Under the pieces are notes generated by a model. It did no database searches, had not been told where the DNA came from, and was given only the letters and a program-made list of their open reading frames with translations. Made by a program: the position numbers and the translations under genes. Positions 10,445-23,800 of a stretch of DNA of 64,000 nucleotides are shown one piece after another (position 1 is the stretch's first letter; every line of letters starts with the position of its first letter). The stretch lies in the NCBI GenBank assembly GCA_036345935.2, contig JADWOT020000006.1, forward strand, positions 9,212,519 through 9,276,518. The letters run 5' to 3'. This DNA is from Taenia hydatigena. Its lineage: Eukaryota > Platyhelminthes > Cestoda > Cyclophyllidea > Taeniidae.

Positions 10445-11728
10445 TTACAAAGTTGCCATCTCCACAGGAAAGGGTTGAGCATATATCCATGCATGGTCAA
10501 TGATTGACTCGTTCGAGGTACTGCCAAAGAATAAATGGTTTTGCAAGTATACAAGTTAGACAGGATAAAAATATGAAAAATAAACAAACCTCAAGTGTTC
10601 AGCACAAACTTCATTTGTTAAATCGGTATCACCAGAAGAGAGTAGATATGACCCACTTTCGATATGATGAATATTAGAAAAGAAATCAGTGACTAAAACA
10701 TCGTGAGGCTTCCTGACAAGCAAATCGGTACGAAACTTAACCGTAGATTTGCACATGTTAAAAGAGCATAGCTCTAGCTGAAATTAGATAAATGAACAAC
10801 CGATTAGCGAAGCATGTGCCAAATGAAATGGGAATGTAACGAACGCTCACAAATTCGACGATATCTTGCTGACTTTCATGGGTCAACTTTTCCAAGAATT
10901 GAAGTGCGTAATAAGAGTATCGATCAGCAACGAACACGCCAATAGTAGTATCGAAATGATGCTAAAGTTTATTGATATTCGCATCTGCACCAAAGTACCG
11001 CTAGAGAGTCTTCACCAACTTTGCTACTACCAACTGTGATGACGTTCGGAGAGTAGACTTGACTTCCCATCGATTCAGCTTGGCAAGAGTCGGTAATAAT
11101 AAGCATCTCATTGTACCTATTAATTTACGATTTATAAATTAACACCACACCTGCGGCGAAGCCACATTTGGTTGACAACATCTGCCAGTTCTACACTGGA
11201 GAGCTCACTATCGTCCTGAAATTTCAAGAACCCGTTGCCACCGTGTCCAGTCATATAAATGAGAATGTTACTGTACTGATTAGTATTGAGTTTTTTTGAC
11301 GCAGGTGCCGAAGGTGGCAAACGACCGGTTACGACCCTGATAAAATTCTCGACGGTAACTTCATAGCCGCGATAGTCCACCTCAATATCATCACCATATA
11401 GATCAATGGGGTTATAAGCACTCTGATAAACGGTCCCCGGACGTGGATTTCTCGAGTTGCATGCATAGGAATCCCCAATCATAAGAATTATTTGACTACA
11501 AAAAATCAGCGGAGACAATATAATGAACCTGTCAGGAATACCCATTCGTTTGATGCTGCGATACACGCCCAACGTGTTTCCCGCATGACGGTAGTTAAAC
11601 CAAAATCGCGAGGTTTCCACCAATACAGCCCAATTATTCGTATGATTTGTGTAGACTACACTTATTGAAAGCACCAAAATCTAGACGTCACATACAAAAA
11701 CCAGGCTTACCAACACCAAGCCCTTCAT
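10445..11728 (-). CDS. PIGK: GPI-anchor transamidase catalytic subunit (PIG-K/GPI8), seven exons
   Basis: Minus-strand exons 11728-11711, 11680-11529, 11495-11151, 11116-10999, 10961-10851, 10777-10590 and 10520-10445 join in phase to about 335 residues. Residues 1-17 (MKGLVLILVLSISVVYT) form a signal peptide. The C13 caspase-like domain follows: HTNNWAVLV, SRFWFNYRH, VYRSIKRMGIPD, YGDDIEVDYRGYEVTVENF, NILIYMTGHGGNGFLKFQD. The catalytic dyad is His141 (MTGHGG) and Cys183 (TDSCQ), the same 42-residue spacing as in human PIGK. The enzyme works in the ER lumen within the five-subunit transamidase, cleaving the C-terminal signal and attaching the GPI anchor. Human PIGK has 395 residues with a C-terminal membrane helix. 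That helix is missing in this model: either the chain ends at TAA 10447-10445, or a donor GTAAGC overlapping that stop leads to a further exon I cannot identify. Introns are 30, 33, 34, 37, 73 and 69 nt. Confidence 0.93.
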
Positions 11729-11889
11729 CCCGCGCGGCTTTCTTACAAAAAAGTAAAACGACAAGTATTGTAAAATTTTAAAGGTTTATGATTTATGATA
11801 AGGAAAACAATGAAAATTTAACTAAAAAGATTGCTTTTTGGGGGCGGGTATTTGTATCTGTTGCCCAAATGCGCTGAGTGGTTTTATTA
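11729..11889. promoter_or_regulatory. Shared intergenic region between divergent PIGK and OSBP genes
   Basis: Only 161 bp separate the two start codons, which point away from each other. Both leaders and core promoters, or trans-splice acceptors, must fit here unless transcription starts inside the neighbour. On the minus strand a pyrimidine run followed by AG lies close before the PIGK ATG and could accept a spliced leader. Confidence 0.5.
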
Positions 11890-14800
11890 ATGGGTGCTGA
11901 TAGTGCACTGGATTTGCCGTCCGGTTGGTTGTACAAGTGGACAAACTATCTGAAAGGCTACCGCAAAAGGTGGTTTGTTTTGGAAAATGGTTTGTTTTCC
12001 TACTACAGGTAAGCGCCAAATACGTCCAACTTCTTGCGAATTAGTAATGCCAATGCGGTATCTCATACCTGCATGGGGACGATTGACTTAACAAATGTCA
12101 CAATTTCCTCCAAAAACTCACCGACTTCTTTTGTTTTACGTGAGAGTGGTGGCCGTTCGTACCATCTTAAAGCCTTGAATGAGCAGGATAAAAGACGCTG
12201 GCTTGCAGTCCTCACTTCTGCTAAGGCAAAACTTCTGCAGACTACTAACGGTACTACCCCTCAAATTTTTCTTGAATTCGCATTATAGATGATGTCTTAC
12301 ATTTTAATGTTTCAACCAAGTTCTTGGTTTGGTGTCGCTTAGTTCTTTTATTTCTACGAGTTAATTGCTTGTGGTTGTTTTTTGAATCTGAAATCGACTA
12401 CATTTTGCTAATTGGCGTGCCACATGCCTTACCATTGTCCGTTTTAGTTATCACTTGCTTTTTACTGTAACAAGAGTTCAATTTTTTGAAGGCGTGGCTT
12501 CGACAACCCTGCGCCTCTAAACTCCCTTGTAGTTTTTATAGTTGGCTCTATATTCCTTCAACCTGTGCCCGTGTCGGTTTTTCGACCTTATGAACCTTGG
12601 CTTAAATCACTTCTGCATGCACAATTATTAAAGTTCTTTGAAATTTCCAAAACTGTATCCTGTGATTATTCCTGTATCTGTATCAGCTCGCAACAGGGCG
12701 TTCATTAAAGCAAAACCGCCTTGTTTTTGTGAACCTGAGTTGGATGAATTGGTTTGTCTTACTTTAAATGAAGAATTTAACATCTGTGATTCTCGATTTG
12801 TTTTAAATGGACTTCGATATTTCCTCCGATCATGCCAGTTTGATGCAAGCTATCTTCATAGTTTTTTTTCTGATTTTATTACAATCTTTTCAGATCCTGA
12901 ATCTGATAGTTGTTCAGACGACCTAAATTCTTACGCCCCTTCGCGACACTCCGCAGGCAGCAGCAAGCTTGTCCAGAACAATTGTAGTTCCAGCTGGCGC
13001 TCTTTCCGTCCCTTTCGACGGCGCCATCGCCAGCCCATCTCCGTTGCCTCCGTATCTGAGGATTCCACAGCTATTGATTCAACTGCGCCAGAAGTCACGA
13101 CAGCATGTTCGATGGTCACTCGGTCGCGCGTTGCAATGACTGCAGCGGGCAAAGTGGCGCCCCCCAGTTCTGACTCTGGACCTCCCTTGGCAAATGGTTC
13201 GCGCTTGGTAAAAGGCACTGTGAAGGGTGCTGCATGCATTCAGGGACTACCTACCTCATCTCCCTCCATTTCCGTCACCTACTCTCCCCAGAGACGCCGT
13301 TGTACACTCAACTCTGGTGTGACCAATGAGTTGCGCGTCACCCGAGAGTTTCAGCATCACCTCAATACCGTCGACTCGACGTTCGACAATATGGTTATTC
13401 AGGCCAATCATGTCCTCGGCTTTATTGGCGGAATGACAGTTACCTCTGAAGGAGATAGTGATAAGGACCCCGTCACCGTTTCCATTTCTGCGTTGGCCAA
13501 TCTTCAGTCCATTATAGACGAGCTTATAGAGGTAGGTCATTTTTTATTAATATCTACGCACGATCGCCGCTTTACATTTTGGCGTCCTCTCCTCACATTT
13601 AAGCGTTATTGCATCGCTTGTGAAGATTTATTTGCAAAATCGGGGGTTTGCTCATGTTCTCCGTAATTTCACATCAGACTTTTCTTTCACACTATCCTAT
13701 CCATTAACCTGGAAAGTGGTCAAAGCTAAACTTCTTTATGGATGGTATGTTCTGATAGCTTGCACTTCAGGGTATTCACACAGGTATTCACAGCAGACTT
13801 GGTACCTGCTTTCATCACCCCACTTGGAGACCTCTCATCTCTATGCGTTTTGAATAAAATAAGCAGAACTATAATTGTTTTAATGCGAGTGAAATTGAAA
13901 TTTTGCAATTAAATCACTGCGTGAAGATAACTGGCCGTTTTATTAATCGGCCTAAGGCTGGTCGTATTTGACCTATATCCAACGCTGAAGCGCTTTAAAT
14001 TGATGCTGGATTGCGAAGGCACTGCATTTTTTTCTTTTGCATTACAACGTCCATGTTTGAACGAATCAAACACTCAAGCTGTTACATCGGTAGCCGGAAT
14101 CAGATGATTTGTCCTCACATATTTTGGTTGAGTCGTAAAATGTGCATGCAATAGTGCATATAGAGTGGTGATTATTTTTTGCGTATTCTTACAAACTCCT
14201 GTCCGGTTTGTGCAATGGAGGAGTTCCTATAGTCTAATCCTTCATTTATGCCTCAACCTATTCCTTTTGAATGCAGCGATCCGATGGAAGTGCTCATAAC
14301 AGGTTTGATATGTTTATCACCCATGATTGCACCCTGAAATAAGGGTATTTCGACCTCGTATGGTCAATCCCTCGTTGTCTTTGTTAACTACCTTTGTGAC
14401 GTTCATCACCTCGAGTCCACCTGTCCTATTTCGCCTTTTGGTAGTTGCGATTCATTTTCATTCGACACAGTAACAGTTTTGTTTGGGCCGTCAAGGCTTG
14501 TTTTGCTTTGCCGATTTTATGAGATCTCTAATTGCATCTTCAGCGTGCCAAACATCTTGGGTATTGTCTCACCGTTTTTCACTCTTAAAGTAACTCCCAT
14601 TTAATGTGTTGCAGGGTTTCTCATTCTAAGAGTAACCTTTTTAAAAGATGTCTACCCGAACCAATTTGGAGTTAACAAGTTTACATCTCGGCAGATTTTT
14701 AGGTTATTTTTCATTCCATCGAAATTATCTTTAGGGGTATCCCCTACGTAATATTTTTTATCCTTTGGTTTGCATGGCACACAGCTTGTCTATTTCGAAA

Positions 14801-17800
14801 TGAATAATCTTTTATCCTGCTCTATCATAACATTGCGTTTGCTTGAGTCGACCATTTTTGTAACTACGTTCTCGTAGAGGTTGAATGTAAATGCTCCTAT
14901 TGAAGGCAGAAATGGGCTTGAGTAGATACTAACGCTTGTAACTTATCGGGTTAACTATTTCCTGGCAATCATTTCTGGCCCCTCATTGACCATACAATCT
15001 CCTAGGCCGAACCTTGCACTAATAATCTGCGAAAATATTTGGTGGACAAATTCGAGTCTCTGGTGCACTGAGCCATGTCATTTCGATTTTATGCGGCTAT
15101 GGGATACAAGTTCGGTGGCGCGCCACCTCAAATTGAATGGAATATATCTAGTTTTGCAATGGCGACGCTTTCTTCGTCAGTGCATCGTTGTAATATTGTG
15201 TAACGAACCTTAGAATCTTTCATCCCGACACTGCCAGCGTTACTTAGTTTCACTGATTGATTCACATACCGATGATGATTGCAGTTTGGCTCTAGATTAG
15301 GTTTTTTGATATTCGGTCCTCTCAAGTAAACCTCCATTAGTTCCATCTCTCTACCTAAATTCTACTAGGGCAACGAACTACATCAAGTAGACGGTGCGAT
15401 TAGGCTGATGGTGTCGACCCTCTTGTGACTGTTAATTTTCTAAAATTCGAGACTTACAATGGCGGTCCAAAAGGTTCTTAATAAAGATTTTCATTAAAGC
15501 CAGTAATGTGTCCTTGTTCTTTTTTGATCGCTTTTGCTTTTGTAAGTTGGAACTCATTGGGTAGTCCAGAATTAATGCTCGTTGTATCGTTAATGTCACA
15601 GGATTTTTTACTTTTGTTCTGTTAGTTCTGTTAGCTTACTTTGGTTCTCCTTCTGTCAGTTTTGTGGTCACGCAGTTGCCGTAGAATGAGTATTCAACTG
15701 GGAATTCAAAAACAAACCAGAGGTTCCATGAGTTGTCGGGGTGGAGCTAGTGTTTGAGTTACAAACGCCTTTTATTAGCAAAAAAACGCTTTTTGCATGC
15801 TTGGATGTCATGATCCTATCGATCATTTTTGGTTAAGACTTCTAATGAGAATGCGACGGAGGCGTTGAGTAACACTCCAATTAATATAATGTGGGCTTTT
15901 AGACCTGTCAAAAGACTATGGTGGCGTGGACTGCCTCCACGGAGTGGTTCCAACGTCGGTTGGCGGCAGAGTACGACAAATCCTCGCGTCTGGAACGAAC
16001 TGTCGAGCAGTTGGCGAAGCAGCATCGGGCGTTGGAGACGCAATTCTACTCCAGTTACACCTCCCTCACTAGCAACCGAACTACCTCCCCACTTTCCTCC
16101 GATCTCCGCGGTCCCTCCCCTGCCATCTTCCAGCGCGGCGCTGCCCGACGTATGCCGCCTTGCCTATGTCGCTTTAGCTATGCTTTATCCCGTCCAAGAG
16201 CATTATGTACTCGCATCCACTTTCAAATCTCTCAATCGAAGCAAAATCTGTGGTGAATTACTCTTTGAGCACCTAGGAGATATACTACTGCAGATAGTAT
16301 TGCATCAATTTCAAAAAAAGAATTGCTTAATTTCTGGTCATTTTTGCGCCTAGAATTAACCTTTTCAGTCTGTAAGGCGATTTTCCCATACTCTCATTCA
16401 AGAATCGTTTCACTTAGCGCGAGTTTTTCAATAAACGCTTAACACCAACTTCGTTTCGGTAGATTCGCTTCATAGTAACGGCTACCGTATTAAAAGGAGC
16501 AAAATTCCTGATAATTCATTTCAAACATGATCACAAATGGTAAATGGTCTCCACTTCTAATTTATACTCATAGACATTGAAATATTGGCGATTCCGAGTA
16601 CCCAATGTCGTTTTAAATCAGTTATCGAACGTTTCATTTTAATGGAAGCGTTTGTAGTCGTTAAAATTGGTAAAATAGGAGAATGCGGAAAGAAAAATTG
16701 CCACCAAAAAGGGAGGCGAGGAGAGATTGCTGACCAGGAAGAGTTCTTGTAAGTATGCTTGTGCATATTTTTTTGTAGGAATGCACTCATTCAGCAGCTT
16801 GGATGAAGTGTTCTACGACGCCGAGAGCACCGTTTCGTCGCCTTCAAGCCGTGTGGTTGGAGGTGGTTACAACAGCAGCATTGGCAACGACGCGATGTTG
16901 CTACACCCATCGTTCGCCTCTCTGGGCAGCCTTCGCAACGTGGACGAGTCTTCGGGCAGCGACGAAGACGACCTGGTCACCGCTGCCGTCGAGGAAGGCA
17001 TCTTTGCGGTGCCTGGGGGACGACCTGCTTTCAACTCCACCACCAGGACTCCTCCTCCCACTACAGTGAGTCCCTCTTCTCTCAACGCGATTTAACTTAT
17101 CGTTGCTTCAACTCCTCCCCATGGTTAAAATTTGTTCTATCCCAAAAATCAGTTAGCACTGACCGTGTCTTCGTATTTGTTCGCATTCATAATTGCGGGG
17201 TTGATGGTTGATGATGGTGACGTGGTCTGATTCATCCAGTTAAGCATTCGTGTACACAAACTAGTGTCAGTAAAACAATAGTTAATCAACTATAAACGAA
17301 GTTATTAACTCTGAAACGAGGGTAAAACGGCCTTGCTAAATTTAATCGAATGTAAGTCACTGTATGTCTTGAGGAGGGCAAAAGTGAGGATTAAAAGAAT
17401 TGCAACGCTGGCAGTGATTAAGAAAAAATGGTCCTGACTCGCAAATTGAACTGGACTGGTCGAGTTTAAATTTCGAAAGATTTTTTTGTAAATCAAAAAG
17501 ATCCACGGAGATGCACGAAGTTGTTTTTGCGTGTTTTAAAAAATGAATGGGTGATTGGTCTTAAAATCCATAAGCTGAGTGATATTGGGTAATGCTGCCA
17601 ACTCATTTCCATTGCACTAACGTTATTTAAGATCTCGAAAGTAGCTACTGCTATTTGTTATGCTTAAAGAACATGCATGCAGTTTCGTGGCATTGAGTTA
17701 ACCTCTCAAACGCAAACACTACATATTTTAGTACACAATGCACAGTGATGACATATTCCACGGCCTCTTATTAACACAACTTAGTCGTTCGGCGTTCTCT

Positions 17801-20800
17801 TGGATTTCTCAACCACACAAAACATGGTCTTGATCCCATTACTGAAACGCGCTTGATGAAAAATGGGAATATTTTGTTATACAGAATTAAAATTCCGGAT
17901 TTGTGCAACGTTACCTTTTAACACAAAAACACTGGACTTTGGAGGTCGTTACCACGTGTTAGTGATGACGTCAAATTTATCGCCTTACGAGTTTGAAAGC
18001 CTGCAGTAGTGTAGGGAATGTACCTCTAAGCAATGGCGAGCAGTTTTGCCTCGCTTGTTCCTTTTTTATTGGGGCTAAAATTGTCGGTGGTATTAGGCTG
18101 AGTGTCTTCTTTCGACTCATTTTTATTGTTAAAGGAGTCGAGATGTAGCTTTTAGCCACTTTTACCGCTCATACTACTGCATTTTAAATTAAACCCTAAT
18201 GGTCAGAGCAACTCTATCTTTCATCTGGGTCGTTGCTACGGCATCGATTTTGGTTTTTTGGTGATAGTATTTTTCTTTATGACACTTAAACCCTTCTTCG
18301 CGCCTGTTTGCAGGTTTGCAGTTTAATCTAGTGCCAAAATTTCTTGAACTTTCTTCGAATCTGCTGGGTTATTTTGCAAGTAATTGCCTGCCGGCTCTCA
18401 CCCGATATCCACTAAAGGAATCAGTTAGTCGAATTTATTTTATTTACATGTCTTTGATTCCATCCTTGGAGAATAAATTATTCTTCCTTTTGTTTCTGCT
18501 TCGCCTTTTGACATTCTGGGCTGTGAAGAGACCCCTCGTCACTACTCTCTTCGTTGGATTCTGTCATGTAAGAATTGGATAAGATTTTGACACATGGAAA
18601 CGGAAGTTGGTTTATAATAAACAAGGGGATCCAGTGGCAGTCTGTTGTTTGAATGCGGAGAACTGGCCTGCACTAAGACTTGTGGGCACGACGCTCAACG
18701 GTGGAGTGTGTGGTTGACCTTATGTACGTATTTGCTTGCCCATCCATGTGTGCGTGTGTGTAGGATGATCCTCCTAGGTCGATCACGTTCGCGCATCCAC
18801 ACCTATTTTTCTTCGCGCGTCCCAGGGGGCATGTCCACACAGCGCTGCTTTCCCGGGGCTGAATCGAGTTTGGGAGGAAGGTGTACCTCAGGAATCAAAT
18901 TACTTTCTCTGGAAGCGGTGTCATTCGCACAAGTTTAAGAAAATCAAATCACTGCTTCCACCAGTGTATGTGAATTAGTCATAATGACTTGGACTTCTAC
19001 ACCATTCAAAGCGATCAATCGGACCGTGTAAACAAGCCATGTCAAAGCACATTTCATCGAGCTTGTAAATGTTCTTCGTGATTCATAATCAGGCGTGATT
19101 TCTTGCTTGGGTTCATTTCCTTACTAAAATTTCCTCTTCACTCCCTTGTCTTCGTTCTTATTAGATTTTCCAGGCAAGGGGCATTTCATTCTCTTAATCT
19201 AAATCGTCTTACTAAGTTGTGCTTCTTAATTTGCTAACTCTAAACCAGTAAAACTTCTAAGGTTACCGCTTATCATAAACTGCTTCGTGTGCTTCAATCC
19301 TTAGTTGGGACCTAACACCAATCATGTTAACAATGTATTCAATTGCTGAATGAAAAATGGGTTAGAATAGTTCGTGCTTTTTTAAGTTTGAATAATCCTA
19401 TCGCGCGATTTCCGAAATAGCATTTCACTAACTGGTTTACTTGTATTTTTGAAGCTTCTCTCATCTTTTTTATAGCTCCCATCTTTATGCGTTAAAAAGA
19501 AGAAAACGGTTTAGTGTTCTTGATACTTTCAGTTGCCCTATCCATTTAGAAAAACACGTTCGTGTTTCTGCACCCGTATTGCACTCTCGATGTCGAACCC
19601 ACACTTATAAAATTTGACGTAAGAACCTTCCACAAATTGAATTAGATATGCTGAATTTATCTGCTCGAAGTAAATTACTCTGTTTTGCTTTTGTATAATT
19701 TCCTTAGCATTCTGAAAAAATTCCACAAGATAAAGTAATAGCGAAGTTAGTTGCTTGTCTCTTCGCATGCCATAGCCCCTCATATAGCCCTGTTTGAATG
19801 CTAAAATTTCATGTCACCCTAAATTAGGCGAATTGGAACAGGGATGGGGTTCTCACTTTCTTGCAATTTCTCCACCATCATGCTGTTGAGTTTGAACGGA
19901 TTTTGCATAATTGCGTTATCCAGTGATTGGGATTCCTGCGTGAAACTTGTAGAACCCTATGGTGAGCTTAACCATTAGATGTCTGGCGTTTATTCTAAAT
20001 CCTACCCTCTAATGCCCTCGCGTTGAGAAAACTTAGATGCTGTTATGGTCTGTTGAGCTGCACTGATAAACAGAAGGTTGTGTGCTTTCGCGCAGCCTGT
20101 GAACACAACAGATTTGATCCACAGAAAGGAACGCCTTACTGAAATTGCGAATTGTACCCACACGTCTGCCTCGCACACGCATCTCTACGCCACTACCACG
20201 GCCTGCTTTGCTCCTCATTGGTCAATTGGCTTCAGCGGTGTTGGCGTAAGCCGCAGCTGTCACTGCAGTAGCTCGTAGCCAGCCAGCCACCTGCGTTTGT
20301 GTGTAATCGGCTTTCTTATCTCTGAAGCGTTGTCTTGCTCGCCGCACTCTTCTCTCCAATCATCCAAACGCCCCTAATGGTATGTACCTGCATGGTAAAC
20401 CGCTTCTGATGGTGGATTACTGTTTTCACGCATGACTTTCCTTGGCTTTTATCTCACTTGTTGACAATCTGATGAAATGGGGTTGTGGATGCGCTTATTT
20501 AGCCATGTAAACAATGTGCAATTCTCAGTGCCCTGGTAATTTGAGCACGAGCATTGCTCTTAAGGACTCAAAACAGAGAACATATGTGCATACCTCGTAT
20601 CAGTTCGTTTTCTCTGCGATTTCGAGAGGGGTTGGATTTTGTGTATTCGGCCAATTCCTCTGTCATTAAAACCTCCTCGCTCTAGTCCTTGATCCCATCA
20701 TCCACCGGCAAGGTTAAAAAACCATATACACACTAGAGAACAAATTAATCCTGCCACCTTGTGTATTCTGGCAAGTTCTCCCAACTGCTGATTTCATTAT

Positions 20801-23800
20801 TTCTGCTCACTACCAGTTGTTCGAATTCTGCATAGGCTCAAATGCTATCCCTATATTTCCATCTTGATGTGATCCAGTACCATACATGACTCAATTTCTA
20901 TTAACCAAAAGGCCCGTTTTCAGTCATGTAGGTATGAAGCCACATTTTGTCCATAAATTTTGCATAAAGTACACTTTAAAACGGCTTAGAACCACATCTG
21001 CTTCGGAGAACATGTGAGGAAGTTTTTAAGCGAAAACAATCACAATGAATTTTGGGGAATTCTGAAATTGTTCGCCGGCGTGACAAAGTATGTCCCTCTA
21101 TCAAGTGGCTTGCTCTCAATTTTTTTAGTAAAAGCTTTGGGTGGTTTTGAAGCTCCACGAAAACCGCAGCCTTGAAACTGCACTACACTTAAGCTCCACA
21201 ACATTTCTAATGCTCGACAGTTTTTTTGTGGCCATAGCAATATTGCTAGATGAGGTCAAGACCAAGACAAGTCAGTGTCAAAACTGCAATTGTGCCGTGG
21301 CGTGTTGCACATCCATCTCGCGGTGATGGGTCACCGCTGCAGCTGTTGGTGGATCACATGAATAAAACTTCCGCCCTCTCTTGACGGGCTGACGCAAAGA
21401 TGGGACTAGATCCCGATCGTAGAGGTGTTTATTGGTCGCCTGCAAATAACCCAGTGGTTGGTCCCCTCTCTAGGCTCGAATGAATGCCGCAGGAGATCGG
21501 GGAGCGCAGGATGAGGACTCGAATGAAGGAAGAGATGGCGCTACCGGCTATCCGGCTGGTTCTGCAGTGACTCCTAGACGTCAGCGTCGAACCTTCATAC
21601 CACCTCGACCGCGCATCTCTCTGAATCTTTGGGGTGTGCTAAAGAACTGCATCGGCAAGGAGCTTTCAAGAATACCTCTTCCGGTGGGTTTCTCATTCAG
21701 CATCTAAAGGGACTGCTCCCTTTATTTGTATATTCATGCACTGCTTTTTGCAAAATGCGAAATTTTATGGAACACTACACTTATTTAACCAGTTCTATCC
21801 ACCAAAATTTTTCATGCAGATTAAAATTCGTGTAAGTGGGTCCTGTGTAGTTTTTATTCGCTTGTAAATCAAGGTGTTGTTATTGGCAGGAAACAAGCGG
21901 TACACTATTGTTCTTACCCTGTTGGATACAAAAATTCTGTGTGGCATTTCGAAAGCATGAAACTCACTTTTTGCTTACGTGAGTGCTCTTTCATGTAATT
22001 GATAAGCTTGCCAACTCGCTTTTACAGCTCACTTTGAATATAGGTGAGTGTCGATGTGTAAATCAGTATAAAAACCTGCTGCTCTTTTTAAACCGCACCC
22101 CTCTTTGACATGCTTGGTTGAAAAGTACATCAGTTTCTCGGTCGTGGTGGTCTTAAACGCATTATTTAAATCAAAATCGCAGTGCTTTCAGAGCAGCATC
22201 TTGATGGTAACAGCCCTCCACTTCAGTGGGCTTAGCGTAGAATGTACGAAATTCTCGAGGACGTACTCATTACCAGACACTTATATGCAAACTAAAGTTG
22301 CAATTTTTTGTGTGGGTGGAAGCAGTTGTAAAGTAGTCCGGTTACATTGCGGTTAAATCGGTGACCTTGAATCAGTCCTAACCTGCGCATACGGGTAATG
22401 AAATGCCCTGAAGAAATCGCTGATGACTTTTTCTGTCGACCAACAAAGGGCCTCTTGCATAATTGAATAACGCGCTTTAATTCCAAAAGCACCGGGTGAG
22501 TCCAGGGTGGATATTTTCGGTTTTTTTAATGGTTGCTGCAAACCTAGTGTAAGTGACTTGTATGCAAGGCGCTGCGGTTCATGCCACAAGTCGATGTGAC
22601 AACTTATGTGGGCAACTCAAAGTGGTTTTTGTATGCATACCTGTCTTAGCCGAGTAAAATTAAGGGCTTCAGAGTTACATAATTTCTTCACCTTTCATAC
22701 ACCAATGTAATTTGTCGATACTAAAATTTCTTACTTATGTTACTCTCATGGTGTTGTTAATTTTAATGCATTCACTTTCGAATTTTATGCAATAACGGAT
22801 GGCGCTTTATTACTTCCCCTTAACCGTATCGACTTCAAGAATGGCAGAGTATTTTTGGGGTTTCTCGTGCCTCAGTTTTTGAATGCTTTCGGTAGGTGAA
22901 CTTCAACGAACCGCTGTCCTTTCTGCAACGCGTGACGGAGGACCTGACTTATTCCAAATGCCTTGATGAAGCGGCTCAGTTGGCGAGCATGGACCCAGTG
23001 GGACGGATGGCTTGGATTGCCGCCTTTTCGGTCTCCTGCTACGCCACTACTGCGGTGCGCATGAGCAAGCCCTTCAATCCTCTCCTTGGCGAAACTTACG
23101 AATGTGACCGCTCTGACGACTTTGGCTGGCGTAGCTTTGCTGAACAGGTAGGTCACCCATCTGCCCAGAAACTCTGTACCCTTTCACATTCTTTTTCTCC
23201 TCCTTTCGGTGTCATTGAAATTCACTTCATTCTCTTCGATGCAGTCGAATGAGCTTTGACTTCGGGTGGTTATTTCCTGCTCTTTGAAAGCTCTTCGTTT
23301 ACAGTGCTTATCCGCGCACTTCACCCTAATTGTTTTCATTGTGGAACTTCTGTGGTTGTTTGATTGCTGTCTACTACGCACTGTGCAAATTTTCTTCACC
23401 ATGTGAATTGGTGAAGCTATGAGAAAGTCCGGTGTATACGCTGCCCAAGTGTGTGTGCCTGCGTAGGACCTGTTTTTTCTTCATATAGGTCAGCCATCAC
23501 CCACCCGTCGTTGCCCATTACTGTGAGTCCACTCGCTACGGCTGGAAGTTCTGGCAGGAGTTCACTGTGAACAGCAAATTCCGTGGCAAATATCTTTCAC
23601 TAATACCTAAAGGTAAGTTTTGCATATTAATCTTTTATGAGTCGTTTCAGTTAAATACGGACGAGTTTCTTCGGTGTCCGACAGTCATGCTTGATGGACT
23701 TCAGATAGGGTGATTTAAAACCTTGCAACTTGTTAACACAGTGTGGCAATGAGCTTGTATTGTCAGCATTGAAGGTACCCGCAGACACTCTTCTTATTGA

